DNA from: CAWJMF01 sp963843945
GTDB lineage: Bacteria; Vulcanimicrobiota; Vulcanimicrobiia; Vulcanimicrobiales; Vulcanimicrobiaceae
Assembly (NCBI GenBank): GCA_963843945.1
Contig: CAWJMF010000002.1
Span: 496,001-560,000 of the forward strand
Direction: 5' to 3'
Length of the DNA: 64,000 nt
Made by a program: the position numbers and the translations under genes. The notes beneath the pieces were generated by a model. The model saw only the letters and a program-made list of their open reading frames with translations. It had not been told where the DNA came from and did no database searches. The number at the start of each line of letters is the position of its first letter. Positions within the stretch are counted from its first letter, which is position 1. This document shows, piece by piece, positions 10,186-21,741 of this stretch.

Positions 10186-10894
10186 GCGCCGTCCAGTTTG
10201 CCTGCGCCCCGCCCGGATCGCGGTCCTCGCGGAGGGTCGAAGCGCCGTGGATTCCGGTCGCCGGCACGAATTGCACCTTTTTCGGGCTCGCGACCGCCGC
10301 GTAGATCGAGCGGGCGGCATCGATCTCGCTCTTGTCGCTCGACGAGTCGATGAAAACGGGAACGCGGAGCGCGCGGGCGGCGGCGTGCACCGCCCTCTTG
10401 TCGTCGAGATATTCGCCCGGCGAAAAGGCGAGCACGGCCGCAACGTCGTGCGGATGTCGCGCCGCGACCAAGAAAACGAGCGCGGCCGAATAGCTGCTGC
10501 CCACCAGGTAGACCGGCGCAACGGGGTACGTGCGCCGCGCCCAAACCAAGGCCGCTTCGAGATCGGGCAACGCGCTCATGAAATCCGACGCGCTCGCGCC
10601 GAGGTGCGCGACCGTCTCGTTGCCGGGTTCGTAGAGGTCGCCGCCCGAGCGCTGATCGATGGCGAGCACGTTGAAGCCGAGCTCGACGAGCCGCGGGGCG
10701 ATCGGCGCGTATTCGCTCTTGCTCGAGCCGGCCTGATGGAAGAGCAGCAAGACGGGCGCGCGCGCGTTCGGCGCCGCATAGCTTCGGGCGTAGATCTTCA
10801 CGCCGTCCGAAGCGGTCAACACCAAACTCGAGTCCGACGGAACCAAGGGTGGAACGAGCCCCATCCCGGCGATCAACGCGAGCGCTCGCAACAT
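10142..10894 (-). CDS. Secreted alpha/beta hydrolase (dienelactone-hydrolase-like)
   Basis: 250-residue hydrolase with an N-terminal signal-like segment (MLRALALIAGMGLVPPLV). The fold is recognisable from the LLLFHQAGSSKSEYAPIAP oxyanion region, the nucleophile elbow GSSYSA near residue 140, an FSPGEYL strand and a late catalytic histidine in GIHGAS. The substrate is not indicated. The last 44 bp overlap the 3' end of pbpC on the opposite strand, so the two genes are convergent. Confidence 0.8.
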   Translation of the reverse strand: MLRALALIAGMGLVPPLVPSDSSLVLTASDGVKIYARSYAAPNARAPVLLLFHQAGSSKSEYAPIAPRLVELGFNVLAIDQRSGGDLYEPGNETVAHLGASASDFMSALPDLEAALVWARRTYPVAPVYLVGSSYSAALVFLVAARHPHDVAAVLAFSPGEYLDDKRAVHAAARALRVPVFIDSSSDKSEIDAARSIYAAVASPKKVQFVPATGIHGASTLREDRDPGGAQANWTALSAFLRSLRPTPQA

Positions 10895-10945
10895 GCGGGC
10901 GATTTCGCGCCGTTAGCGGCGCGTTCCGCCGCGCGGAAGCGTGCT

Positions 10946-11872
10946 TTAGCGGACGCTAAAGCTCAGGCCGCGGGGCTTGAGCGGCAGTCCGCTGACCGGC
11001 GAGCCGTTCGATTGCGCGATGCGATCCATTTCCCGGTCGTATTCCATCGGGCGCGGCCGCTCGAGCGGGCGAACCTTCTCCGAATAGCGGACCGGATCGG
11101 GGGCCGTTTCGAGCCGCGGCAGTTCGCTGCGGTAGGCCGGAGCGCCGGCAGGCTCCTCGATTTGGTAGACGGGGGCCGGTGCAGCTTCGAGACGCGACGG
11201 GGCTTCTTCGACGACCGCTCGCGCGATGCGCGGAACCTCGTATTCCGGAACGGACTGCAAGGTAGCCGGCGGCGGCGCACTTTGGAGGGGAGTTGGCGGC
11301 GGGGCGGCTTGCAGGGGCGGTGCCGCTTGGACGGCCGCAAGCGGCGGCGCCATTACCGGGCTCGCAGCTACGGGGCTCGGCGCGAGCGTCTGGCCCGGCG
11401 CGACCGCGGCCTCGATGGTCTCGAGCGTATTCTGCACCAGCCGGTCGACGAAGCCGTCGAGCGAGACCCGGGCGGGGCGGCCTGTCGTGCTGCCGGCCGG
11501 GATGTAGTCGAACGACGCGCTCGCGAAGTCGGGGCTGACGTCGAAGTCGAGAATCTCGTCGATGCCCTCGAAGACGTTCGGTTCCGCGTCGTGGCTGAAA
11601 CGGCCCGAGCCGTCGACGCTGATGCGCATCCGGCTGCCGTCGAACATCGCGAGGATCAATGCCATCTCGCCGGCACCCTTCGAGCCTTCGGCGCCGAGAT
11701 CGGCTAGGCGCGAGCCCGAGATCGGATCGACGTTCGTGAAGAAGTCGTCGAGCCGCGCGCGCAGGTAGCTCTGCACGCGCATGATCGTGCTGACGCGCTC
11801 GGCTCGGATCTCCAAGAGCCGTTCGCGCGCCGCGAGGATACGATCGAAGTTCTGCTTGAGCGCCTGGTTCAT
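10946..11872 (-). CDS. Uncharacterised protein with a proline/alanine-rich central linker
   Basis: 308 residues, no family recognised. The N-terminal 60 residues are charged and helical (MNQALKQNFDRILAARERLLEIRAE). A compact alpha/beta part follows with MALILAMFDGSRMRISVDG and FDYIPAG. Residues 150-210 are a low-complexity linker made of repeated AAPP, PLQ and PPP units. The C-terminal part is rich in Pro, Arg and Glu. There is no signal peptide or membrane segment. It stands alone between two unrelated genes, so the context gives no function. Confidence 0.75.
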   Translation of the reverse strand: MNQALKQNFDRILAARERLLEIRAERVSTIMRVQSYLRARLDDFFTNVDPISGSRLADLGAEGSKGAGEMALILAMFDGSRMRISVDGSGRFSHDAEPNVFEGIDEILDFDVSPDFASASFDYIPAGSTTGRPARVSLDGFVDRLVQNTLETIEAAVAPGQTLAPSPVAASPVMAPPLAAVQAAPPLQAAPPPTPLQSAPPPATLQSVPEYEVPRIARAVVEEAPSRLEAAPAPVYQIEEPAGAPAYRSELPRLETAPDPVRYSEKVRPLERPRPMEYDREMDRIAQSNGSPVSGLPLKPRGLSFSVR

Positions 11873-11983
11873 CGGGTGCGTCCTGCAAAGTGTTCCATAG
11901 TACTTTAAATCTCGGGTGAAATCGGCCGCGGCTCCTGTGAATCGGCACGTTCGAGCTCAAAACATGATCCAGCGCACGGGGCT

Positions 11984-13060
11984 TCAGCCCGCCTTCGTGC
12001 GTGCGCGCACGAGCGGAAGCCCCTCCTTGTCGAACCGGGCTCCCGTCAGCCAGCGGATGAAGTATTCGTAACTGGCGTACCCGGCTTTGACGCGGTTTGC
12101 GTGCAGGTAGGCGTTGTAGGCGGTCCGCTGCGCGCGAGCCACCGTTGGATTGACTTGACGTTCGTAGCGCTTGCGGATCGCCTCGATGTCGGCGGCGACC
12201 AGCGGCGACGCGCGGTGCGTCGGGCGGACGTTGGACGGTAAATTGAACCAGGTAAGGAGCCAGCCCGAGTAACGCAGAGACGGGTCGCTCGCGTTCGTGC
12301 AGGCCAAGACGGCGATGAAATTCGCCTCGGATTCGTCGGCGAAACCGGCGAGGTGGGCCCATTCGTGGGCGTAGATCGCGGGCCGCTCGAAGGCCGAGAG
12401 GGTCGCGTCGACGTTGAGCTCGTGCGTCCACGGATCCATGAAGCCGTCGCTGCCCGAGGACGTCATGACGAGTTGAAAGATCGTCGGTTTGATCGGGGGC
12501 GGCGCGAACGCGGCGTCGTCGCCGAGGCGCCGGATCGCGGCTTCGAACGTCGGCTGGAGTCGCGCGCCCATCGCGGCAACCGAGAGCGGAACGGCGCCGT
12601 GCGCCGCTTCGGTGTTGGCGTTGAGCTCGTCGACGACGTGCTCCGCAAAGGCTGCAACTGAATCCTCATTCGTCCGGGAATTGTCGACGACGATCTTCCG
12701 TGCGGCGGGGATGCGGTCGTAGCTGTAGCCCCACCCGACCATGAACCAGATAAACACCAGCGCCAGCACGGCGCAAATGCGCAAGAAGGTCGGACCGGCG
12801 ACTTCGGGCTTGCGCCGGCGCACGGCGTTGCGAACCGTGTCGGTCAGCCACGTCGCCAGGGTCACGAGCAAGACGATGAGCAACGCGTCGCCCAGCGAAA
12901 ACGGCAGCGGCTGCGAGACCGAACGGATGGCCTCGTCGATGTGCGGATAGTAACCGTTGGAGTAGTGGCGCTCGATCCAGGCCGGCGAGGGGGAGATGAC
13001 CCGCATATCGATCGCAACGAAGATCGCCGCGAAGTCGGCGACCAACAGCGCATACCGCAC
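11984..13060 (-). CDS. DUF3810-family membrane protein with an HExxH zinc-protease motif
   Basis: Three predicted membrane segments in the first 130 residues (YALLVADFAAIFVAI, LLIVLLVTLATWL, AVLALVFIWFMVGWGY) are followed by a soluble domain. That domain carries HEWAH near residue 245 and a downstream ESEANFIAVLAC glutamate, the layout of gluzincin-like DUF3810 proteins; no substrate is known. The start was placed at the GTG at 13060, which begins just before the first membrane helix. An ATG at 13159 would add 33 residues of basic sequence and overlap the divergent Nudix gene by 23 bp. Confidence 0.8.
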   Translation of the reverse strand: MRYALLVADFAAIFVAIDMRVISPSPAWIERHYSNGYYPHIDEAIRSVSQPLPFSLGDALLIVLLVTLATWLTDTVRNAVRRRKPEVAGPTFLRICAVLALVFIWFMVGWGYSYDRIPAARKIVVDNSRTNEDSVAAFAEHVVDELNANTEAAHGAVPLSVAAMGARLQPTFEAAIRRLGDDAAFAPPPIKPTIFQLVMTSSGSDGFMDPWTHELNVDATLSAFERPAIYAHEWAHLAGFADESEANFIAVLACTNASDPSLRYSGWLLTWFNLPSNVRPTHRASPLVAADIEAIRKRYERQVNPTVARAQRTAYNAYLHANRVKAGYASYEYFIRWLTGARFDKEGLPLVRARTKAG

Positions 13061-13136
13061 GCTGGCGGGCTTCGGTCTACGGCCTGCGACGCCCCCCGCA
13101 CGAGGGCGAAGCCCGCGCGCGTTCGAACCGGACGAG

Positions 13137-13670
13137 ATGCTGCGCGCCGCGGTCGTCATCGCGATCGTTCGCTATGAGTCGCCCGCGCTGGTCCTCGTGC
13201 GGCGGGCGGCGCATCTCCGGCGCAATCCCGGCGAGATCGCCTTTCCGGGCGGACTCGTCGACGCGGCAGACGACGGTCCCGAGTCGACGGCGCTGCGCGA
13301 ATTCGAAGAAGAGCTCGGCGTCCCGCGCTCGCGCGTACGAATCGTAGCGCGGCTAGAGGAGGTCGAGACGCTGGCCCTCTCGGTCACCGTCACGCCCTTC
13401 GTCGGCCTCGTCGATCCGCCGATTTCGTTTCGTCTGGATGAGCGCGAGATTGCCGGCGTGCACGAGGTCCCCGTCGCGGCGCTCTACGTTTCCGGCGCGC
13501 TCCACCGCGGGACCGAGCCGGTCGAACGGGCCGGACGCCGCTACGACGTACCCACCTGGCTCTTCGATTTCGAAGGCGCGCACGTCTGGGGCGCAACGGC
13601 CCGCATGCTCGAGCTCTTCGTGCGGCGCTATCCCGACTTCGCCAGCGTCCCGGGCCGAGCCGGAAGTTAG
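13137..13670 (+). CDS. Nudix hydrolase, CoA diphosphatase type
   Basis: 177-residue Nudix protein. The region before the box, LVRRAAHLRRNPGEIAFPGG, is the NuCoA signature of CoA pyrophosphatases (NUDT7/YeaB type), and the box itself ends in REFEEELGV, which supplies the metal-binding glutamates. Family knowledge predicts cleavage of CoA or acyl-CoA to 4'-phosphopantetheine and 3',5'-ADP. The ATG at 13137 was preferred over an open frame extending to 12996, because that extension lies inside the DUF3810 gene on the other strand. The 3' end faces clpX with a 9 bp gap. Confidence 0.85.
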   Translation: MLRAAVVIAIVRYESPALVLVRRAAHLRRNPGEIAFPGGLVDAADDGPESTALREFEEELGVPRSRVRIVARLEEVETLALSVTVTPFVGLVDPPISFRLDEREIAGVHEVPVAALYVSGALHRGTEPVERAGRRYDVPTWLFDFEGAHVWGATARMLELFVRRYPDFASVPGRAGS

Positions 13671-13679
13671 CAGGCTGCC

Positions 13680-14945
<1,266 letters not shown>

Positions 14946-14959
14946 CTGACGCAGCTAGC

Positions 14960-15578
14960 TCACGTCAGCGCGCTCTGACCGGTGCGCAGGTTCTCTTTGC
15001 TGAAAATCTGATCCACGAGTCCGTAGTCGCGCGCCTCCTCGGCCGTCATATAGTAGTCCCGGTCGATGTCCTTGAGAATCTGCTCGATGGATTTCTTCGT
15101 CGTCTTCTCGTAAATGCCCGCGAGCATCTTCCGGGTAGCGATCAGGTCCCGGGCGGCGATCTCGACGTCGGTCGCCTGGCCGCCTACCTGCTGGACCCAG
15201 GGCTGGTGGATGAGAATTTTGGCGTAGGGCAGCGCAGTAGCGCTTGCCCGGCGCGCCGCCCGTCAAGAGGATCGAACCCATCGAGGCCGCCATGCCGGCG
15301 CAGATCGTCGCGACGTCGGGCCGGATCAGCTGCATGGTGTCGTAGATCGCCAGCCCCGCGGTGACGCTGCCGCCCGGGCTGTTGATGTACATGTCGATGT
15401 CTTTATCGGCGTCTTCGCGCTCGAGAAAGAGCAGCTGCGCGATCACTAAGTTTGCCAGATGGTCGTCGATCGGACCGCCGACGAAGATGATGCGTTCCTT
15501 GAGCAGACGCGAATAAATGTCGAAGGCGCGCTCCCCCCGCGCGCTCTGCTCGACGACCATTGGAACCAGATGACCCAT
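14960..15578 (-). CDS. clpP: ATP-dependent Clp protease proteolytic subunit, one +1 insertion
   Basis: Serine protease that forms the chamber served by ClpX. The nucleophile is in GMAASMGS and the catalytic histidine in ILIHQPW; SPGGSVTAGLAIYDT is the substrate-binding loop. The frame breaks at about 15236, between GAPGKRY and ALPYAKILIHQPW, where the coding strand reads TAC-T-GCG. Dropping the extra T gives 205 residues ending in SKENLRTGQSALT, a normal ClpP. The start ATG at 15578 lies 48 bp after tig, and clpX begins 14 bp after the stop, so the three form one transcription unit. Confidence 0.95.
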
Positions 15579-15626
15579 GCAAGACTCCTACCAGCCGGAA
15601 CGGACGAAAAGTGTTCTCTTCCTTGA

Positions 15627-16949
<1,323 letters not shown>

Positions 16950-16980
16950 TGCGCGCGCGGGGCCTTTCTGGAACGGATCG

Positions 16981-17055
16981 TGGAGCGGAAGACGAGATTC
17001 GAACTCGCGACCCTCGCCTTGGCAAGGCGATGCTCTACCACTGAGCTACTTCCGC
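16981..17055 (-). tRNA. tRNA-Gly (GCC anticodon)
   Basis: The minus strand folds as a full cloverleaf with acceptor GCGGAAG/CTTCCGC, D arm AGCTCAGTGGTAGAGC, anticodon loop CTTGCCAAG and T loop GTTCGAATC. The anticodon GCC reads glycine codons GGC/GGU. A 3' CCA is encoded. It is the first of seven tRNAs, all on the minus strand, between 16981 and 24011. Confidence 0.97.
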
Positions 17056-17108
17056 GGGGAGACCGGCGTAGTTTCGGCGCCGCCGGGCGGATTCTTCCAG
17101 CGCGCTAA

Positions 17109-17190
<82 letters not shown>

Positions 17191-17246
17191 GGAACTGCGG
17201 AATGATACCGTGCGCGCCTGCTCGCGGTCAAGGCGGCCCCGGCCGC

Positions 17247-17435
17247 CTACCAGAGCGCGCCGTCGCCGACCAGGACGTAAAGGATCGGCCCGATGCCCCA
17301 CAAGATGCCGACGAGCGCCCAGATCAGCTTCTTTCCATCCGAAAGGTCGGTGCGGCCGAGCAGGTTCAAAAGCATCAGGATCCAGGCGATCGGATGCAAG
17401 ACGATGGCGACGAGGATTTCCAGCAGGCGCTTCAT
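17247..17435 (-). CDS. Small membrane protein (62 residues)
   Basis: Reads MKRLLEILVAIVLHPIAWI then two hydrophobic stretches separated by GRTDLSDGKKLIWALVG, ending GPILYVLVGDGALW. The two-helix hairpin with a short polar loop resembles PLDc_N-type small membrane proteins, but no firm family can be given. The frame stays open upstream to 17525; the ATG at 17435 was chosen because it directly precedes the first helix. It sits between the Leu and Lys tRNA genes. Confidence 0.65.
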   Translation of the reverse strand: MKRLLEILVAIVLHPIAWILMLLNLLGRTDLSDGKKLIWALVGILWGIGPILYVLVGDGALW

Positions 17436-17517
17436 AGGGCCGTTCAGCCTCTCCGGCAGTCGGGATTCGAGTGGAAACGAAGCGAGCGCCCCGTCCGAGC
17501 GCCCGTCTTCGGTGATT

Positions 17518-17592
17518 TGGTGCACCGCGAGGGACTTGAACCCCCAACCAAGTGATTAAGAGTCACCTGCTCTACCATTGAGCTAGCGGTGC
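17518..17592 (-). tRNA. tRNA-Lys (CTT anticodon)
   Basis: Cloverleaf on the minus strand with acceptor GCACCGC/GCGGTGC, D arm AGCTCAATGGTAGAGC, anticodon loop CTCTTAA (CTT, codon AAG), T arm GGGGGTTCAAGTCCC, and an encoded CCA. Confidence 0.97.
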
Positions 17593-17754
17593 GCGGCCCC
17601 AAACCCGGAATCGTGGCATTCAGCCCCCAAAGGCCCGTTCCTCGAAGTCCGCGAGCGAGCATACCATAGGCGCGTTAGCGAATTCAATCACGGGGTGCCG
17701 GCTCGAGCCGCACCGAAAATCCGCTCGAACGGATCGCCACGAAAGGATCGTGTC

Positions 17755-18114
17755 TTGTTTTTCGCTTTCATAACAGCGCTGATTTTGGCCGCTACCACGC
17801 CGACGACCGGCAGCTACGGACCAATCACGGTAACGAACTGCAGCCTCCGTAACGCGAACGGGATCGTGGCCGGCAACAGCCTCGACATCAAATATTTCAA
17901 CAACACCGGCGACCGTACGGTCACGACGGTGCACTTTCACGTGCGCTATCGCGGCGTGGTCGAGGAGTTCAACGACCACGGTTCGTTCGGTCCCGGCGCG
18001 CACGTGCACCATACGTTCAACAACTTCTACGGGCTCGGCTGGGCGGGATCGTATCCGTCGACCTGCGCCGTTACGTCGGTGACTTTTAAGAACGGGCAAG
18101 TCCTCAAGATCTAA
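17755..18114 (+). CDS. Small secreted protein, paralogue of the one at 22854
   Basis: About 119 residues. The chosen start is a TTG at 17755, preceded by AAAGGA with 7 bases of spacing; the first 20 residues (LFFAFITALILAATTPTTGS) then form a signal peptide. The mature part is a beta-rich domain with two cysteines (TNCSLRN and STCAVTS). The motif HFHVRYRGVVEEFNDHGSF then PGAHVHHTFN, followed by a cysteine and VTFKNGQV, aligns with the protein at 22854, so the two belong to one uncharacterised family. An upstream ATG at 17695 would bury the signal peptide behind 20 basic residues. Confidence 0.75.
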   Translation: MFFAFITALILAATTPTTGSYGPITVTNCSLRNANGIVAGNSLDIKYFNNTGDRTVTTVHFHVRYRGVVEEFNDHGSFGPGAHVHHTFNNFYGLGWAGSYPSTCAVTSVTFKNGQVLKI

Positions 18115-18467
18115 ACCGCGTTCGGGTAGTGGCGGATCTCGATGAGGTGCTCGTCGGGGTCGAAGAAGTACACCGCCTTACCTATGCCTTGCGAGCCGCT
18201 CTCGTCGCCCGGGCCGCGCATGTTGCCGACGGAGTCGAAACTATCGCCGAATTCGATACCGGAAGCCTTGACGCGCTCGAACGCCTCATCGAACTCGGCT
18301 TTCGTCATCGAGAAGGCGAGATGTTCGCCGCCGCTCGTTCCCCATGGGGCGAGAAGGATGACGAAGCTCGGCGTCACGCGCAGCCGGGAGAACGAACCGT
18401 CTTCGCCGTCGTGCCGCAGACCGAGGATCTGCGTGTAGAACTGCAGGCTCTTCGAGCGGTCGCTCAC
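18111..18467 (-). CDS. VOC (glyoxalase/bleomycin-resistance fold) protein, N-terminus unresolved
   Basis: Vicinal-oxygen-chelate fold: SKSLQFYTQILGLRH, FSRLRVTPSFVILLAP, EHLAFSMTKAEFDEAFERVKASGI, and a C-terminal FFDPDEHLIEIRHY with the metal-ligand glutamate. The ORF from the GTG at 18467 starts at SDRSK and lacks the first beta strand. The frame upstream reads IELDHLILAV, exactly the missing strand, but has no ATG, GTG or TTG. A GGAGG site sits 7 bases before an ATC codon at 18494. Alternatively, removing one base at about 18495 would join an ATG at 18501 to the frame. The 3' end overlaps the secreted-protein gene by 4 bp. Confidence 0.8.
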   Translation of the reverse strand: MSDRSKSLQFYTQILGLRHDGEDGSFSRLRVTPSFVILLAPWGTSGGEHLAFSMTKAEFDEAFERVKASGIEFGDSFDSVGNMRGPGDESGSQGIGKAVYFFDPDEHLIEIRHYPNAV

Positions 18468-18475
18468 GGCTAGGA

Positions 18476-18637
18476 TCAGGTGATCGAGTTCGATGGCGCA
18501 TCCTCCGCGATTCGAACCCGGAACTCCGGCCTCACGTCCCGTTGGCTTTTGACAGGTCTTAAGCGCTTCACGCGACCGTTATCGTCGATGACGTATCGGT
18601 CCTCGACTTCCGAGTTCGGGCTCTCGACGAGGAGCGC
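18476..18637 (-). other. Open frame of about 53 codons without a start codon, possible gene remnant
   Basis: Between the VOC gene and tRNA-Lys(TTT) this stretch has no recognised gene. One minus-strand frame is open from the TAA at 18638-18640 to a TGA at 18476 and encodes protein-like sequence (for example VEDRYVIDDNGRVKRLRPVK). It overlaps the VOC N-terminal coding region in another frame. It has no ATG start; only an internal GTG is available. It may be a decayed gene, a frameshifted small gene, or chance. Confidence 0.25.
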
Positions 18638-18706
18638 TTACGATGGAACAAGCGCACCTCCGAGCCGCGTTGGTGCCTCCAGCCGAAAGCGAGCCCGGCT
18701 ATGAGT

Positions 18707-18783
18707 TGGTGCGTCCTCTGGGACTCGAACCCAGAACCAGCGGATTAAAAGTCCGATGCTCTAACCAATTGAGCTAAGGACGC
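18707..18783 (-). tRNA. tRNA-Lys (TTT anticodon)
   Basis: Minus-strand cloverleaf with acceptor GCGTCCT/AGGACGC, D arm AGCTCAATTGGTTAGAGC, anticodon loop CTTTTAA (TTT, codons AAA/AAG), T arm CTGGGTTCGAGTCCCAG and an encoded CCA. This is the second lysine isoacceptor in 1.2 kb. Confidence 0.97.
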
Positions 18784-18847
18784 TCGCGGCCATCCATAGC
18801 TTGGTGGCGTCCACGCTCCGGTCCTGGCAACGAACCAGGCGCGGGCT

Positions 18848-19000
18848 TTAGGAAAGCTGGCTTGCGGCGTTGTTCAGCGTGTTCGAGGCTTTATGGCCGA
18901 GAGTCCGCAGGGCGGCGATCGCGACGATCGAGACGAGCGCGATGATCAGCGCATACTCGACCAGTCCTTGGCCCGATTCATCGGTGATGAAAGCTTTCAT
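18848..19000 (-). CDS. Flp/Fap-type type IVb pilin subunit
   Basis: 50-residue pre-pilin: a short charged leader (MKAFITDESGQG) followed by LVEYALIIALVSIVAIAAL, the classic Flp cleavage site and hydrophobic helix with Glu at position 5 of the mature pilin, then a polar tail. A TadV-type prepilin peptidase is expected to cut after the glycine. An AGGGA ribosome-binding site precedes the ATG at 19000. No tad assembly genes (cpaB, cpaC, tadA-C) lie in the window, so the pilin is an orphan here. The next gene upstream is a c-di-GMP enzyme, a common regulator of pili. Confidence 0.9.
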   Translation of the reverse strand: MKAFITDESGQGLVEYALIIALVSIVAIAALRTLGHKASNTLNNAASQLS

Positions 19001-19176
19001 AATGATATTTCCCTTTGGGCGGCGGCGCGGGGCACAACGCGAATGAAGCGGCACTCTAAAGGGTGGCGCGATTTGCGAGGGCGCTATTTCAGAATTTCGG
19101 CGGAACGAACGGCGCCTTAACCGGGAGGTCTGCCGATTTGCACATGTGTGACTGCGTCAAACGTCGCAGTCGAGGC

Positions 19177-21741
19177 TCAGCTCGCGAACGATTGCTCGCG
19201 GCGCAGAAGTTCTTCGACCGCCTGAGCGCGCAGCGGCGCACCGTAAAAATATCCTTGCGCCGCGGTACAACCCAGTGCGCGCAGGCGCGCCGCTTGAGCG
19301 GCCGTCTCGACGCCTTCTGCGACGACGCCGACGCCGAACGCTTTGCCCAGTGAGAGCAGCATCGTGACGATTGCTTCGCTCGCGAGCTTTCCGTCCGTTC
19401 CGCTCACGAACGAGCGATCGATTTTGAGTTCGTCGAACGGGAACTGCTGCAAATAACGCAGCGATGAGTACCCGGTGCCGAAGTCGTCGATCGCCAAGCC
19501 GACGCCGGCCGCCTTGATGCGCTCGAGCGTGTTCGACGAGAACTTACCGCTGGCCAGAACCGCGCTCTCGGTCACCTCGAGGACGAGGTCGCCGGGCTGC
19601 AGTCCGAAGCGCTGCACGGTCGCTTCGATGAAGTCGCAGTAATCCGTCTGGAGGATTTCGCGGACCGAGGCGTTGACGCTGAGCCGGAGGGGGCGGCGCA
19701 TGACGCCTTCGCGGCGCCAGCGCGTCAACTGCTCGCAGCTGCTGGCGACGACCCAACGTCCGATCGGTACGATCAAGCCGATCTCTTCGGCAATGGGGAT
19801 GAACTCGCCGGGGGAGACGAGCCCGAGATCCGGGTGCTCCCAACGCAACAACGTCTCGAAGGCTTCGATTCGGCCGGTCGCAAGCGAGACGACGGGTTGA
19901 TACGTCAGATACACCTGATCGCGTTCGAGCGCGCGGCGCAGCTGCGTGGCGATTTGCAGCCGGCGCGAGGCTTGATCGTGCATCGTCGCGTTGAAGATCG
20001 CCGAGCGCGAGCGGCCGGCCGTCTTCGCGTAGTACATCGCCGTGTCGGCGTCGCGTAAGATCTCCTCGACCGCGGCGTAGGTGGGGACGTACATCGCGAC
20101 GCCGACGCTGGCCGTCACGAAAATCTCGCGGCCCTCGACGAACAGCGGTTGCCCGAGTTCGCGCACGATCCGGTCGACGACCCGTTCGATTTCCTCGCGC
20201 GTCTCGCGGCCTTCGAGCAGCACGGCGAACTCGTCGCCACCGAAGCGGGCGACCAGATCCCGCGCGCCCGTAGCCTGGCGCAACCGCTCCGCCGCCGCCA
20301 CCAGCACGCGATCCCCGATGGCGTGACCGAGGCTGTCGTTAACGAACTTGAATTCGTCGAGATCGACGAAGAGCACGGCGTGCTGGCCGCGCGCCGGTTT
20401 CTCGGAGAACAGCGTCGCACGAACGCGCTCGAAAAAGAACGAACGGTTCGGCAGGCCGGAGAGCGAGTCGTGGGTGGCCTCATAGCGCAGGCGATCGTCG
20501 ATGCGTTTGCGTTCGGTGACGTCCTTGAGCATCGCGATGGCGAAGAGCGGCGTCGAGGCATCGTCGCGCACGAGCGAATGCGTCGCCTCGAGCCATTGGA
20601 CGGCGCCCGCCTGGGGCGCCTCGAGTTCGGTCGCGAACGACTCGATCTCGCCGCGCAGCAGGCGCTCGAAATCCGGATGCGCGGCACCGATGCGTTCCGG
20701 CGCGACCGGATCGAACATCTCGTGCAGCGCCTGGTTCGAGCGGATAACCTGACCGTTGCGGTCGACGATCGCAACGCCGATGGACGATCGGTCGAAGACC
20801 GCCCGGAACTGTGCTTCGGTGACGGCCAGCATTTCCAGCATTCGGCGCTGTTCCAGTTCCGCCGAGAGCTGTTCGGCGTCGCGCCGCGCCCGCTCGAGAT
20901 CGCGCTGGTCGCGCTCGCGCACCGTGCGCCCGATCAGGAGTGAGATTCCGAGCCCGACGATCACCGCCAGGGCCCGCTCGATCTGCGCCAGGAAGAGCGT
21001 GCGCCGTTCGGCTTCCAGGCGCACCGCGAGGATGCGGTCCAGCTCGGACCCGACGGCCTGGTACGCGTCGTAAACGGCTGCGCTGACCGCGTCCGCGGCG
21101 GCGCGCAGCTGGGCCGCGGCAGCACGTGAGTCGGTGGCATGCAGCTCGTCGCTCTCGGAGATCGCGATGAAACGCGCGAGGGCCGTATCCAGCCGCTGGG
21201 TCGCCGGCGCGATGCTGACGGCGAGCGTAGGATCGAGCCGCGCGGCGCGGGCCAAATCGATGCTGCCGATCGACCAGGCGTGGCGCGCTTCACCGGTCGA
21301 GACGGCCGCGGCAATCCGCTCCGCCGGCGAGGTCGTGTGACTGGCGATCGCGGCGAGCAGGCGCATCTTGGCGGCGTCGATGCGCTGGTCGACGGTCGGC
21401 AGGCTGACGCCCAGGGTGTGGATGAGGTCGGTGCTGACCGGGTCCGCGTCCAGGCTGAGTTGGAGGCGCGCGTTCAGGACGTCGAAGAGGCGGACGGCCT
21501 CGTTGAGGGTCGTCTCGATTTTCGCGGCGGGCCAGCCGTCGCGCGACGCAGCCTGCCAATCGGTTTGCAGCGGGGCGATGCTCTGGGAAAGCCCGAGTGG
21601 CCGCCCGTCGCCCCGATCGTACTGGGTCACGCTAGCCAGGGCCCGGTCCACCGCGGCCCGCTGGTCGGCCGGAGCGCGGCCGTCGAGCACGATGCTGTCG
21701 CGGAGGCTGCGCAGCGAGCGCACCAGCTCCACGTTGCGCAT
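19177..21741 (-). CDS. Membrane sensor with PAS, GGDEF and EAL domains (c-di-GMP turnover)
   Basis: 854 residues from the first ATG. A helical, presumably periplasmic sensor region is followed by a membrane helix near 260 (ALAVIVGLGISLLIG), a PAS domain (FRAVFDRSSIGVAIVD) and a GGDEF domain with the catalytic motif as RFGGDEF near 500. The EAL domain is degenerate at its name motif (EAFETLLRWEHP keeps the E-x-LLRW form) and retains VNAS, DDFGTGYSSL and EGVE. A diguanylate cyclase and phosphodiesterase are both possible. The frame remains open upstream to about 21903 and encodes a clear first membrane helix (LLLVAFFVPLIAAFWIL) that a two-helix sensor needs, yet no ATG, GTG or TTG starts it. 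Confidence 0.92.
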   Translation of the reverse strand: MRNVELVRSLRSLRDSIVLDGRAPADQRAAVDRALASVTQYDRGDGRPLGLSQSIAPLQTDWQAASRDGWPAAKIETTLNEAVRLFDVLNARLQLSLDADPVSTDLIHTLGVSLPTVDQRIDAAKMRLLAAIASHTTSPAERIAAAVSTGEARHAWSIGSIDLARAARLDPTLAVSIAPATQRLDTALARFIAISESDELHATDSRAAAAQLRAAADAVSAAVYDAYQAVGSELDRILAVRLEAERRTLFLAQIERALAVIVGLGISLLIGRTVRERDQRDLERARRDAEQLSAELEQRRMLEMLAVTEAQFRAVFDRSSIGVAIVDRNGQVIRSNQALHEMFDPVAPERIGAAHPDFERLLRGEIESFATELEAPQAGAVQWLEATHSLVRDDASTPLFAIAMLKDVTERKRIDDRLRYEATHDSLSGLPNRSFFFERVRATLFSEKPARGQHAVLFVDLDEFKFVNDSLGHAIGDRVLVAAAERLRQATGARDLVARFGGDEFAVLLEGRETREEIERVVDRIVRELGQPLFVEGREIFVTASVGVAMYVPTYAAVEEILRDADTAMYYAKTAGRSRSAIFNATMHDQASRRLQIATQLRRALERDQVYLTYQPVVSLATGRIEAFETLLRWEHPDLGLVSPGEFIPIAEEIGLIVPIGRWVVASSCEQLTRWRREGVMRRPLRLSVNASVREILQTDYCDFIEATVQRFGLQPGDLVLEVTESAVLASGKFSSNTLERIKAAGVGLAIDDFGTGYSSLRYLQQFPFDELKIDRSFVSGTDGKLASEAIVTMLLSLGKAFGVGVVAEGVETAAQAARLRALGCTAAQGYFYGAPLRAQAVEELLRREQSFAS

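Noticed and set aside
18490..18540. A T-loop-like sequence GGGTTCGAATC on the minus strand, possible extra tRNA
   Set aside because: No matching acceptor, D arm or anticodon arm can be folded around it; the GGAGG next to it fits a ribosome-binding site of the VOC gene.
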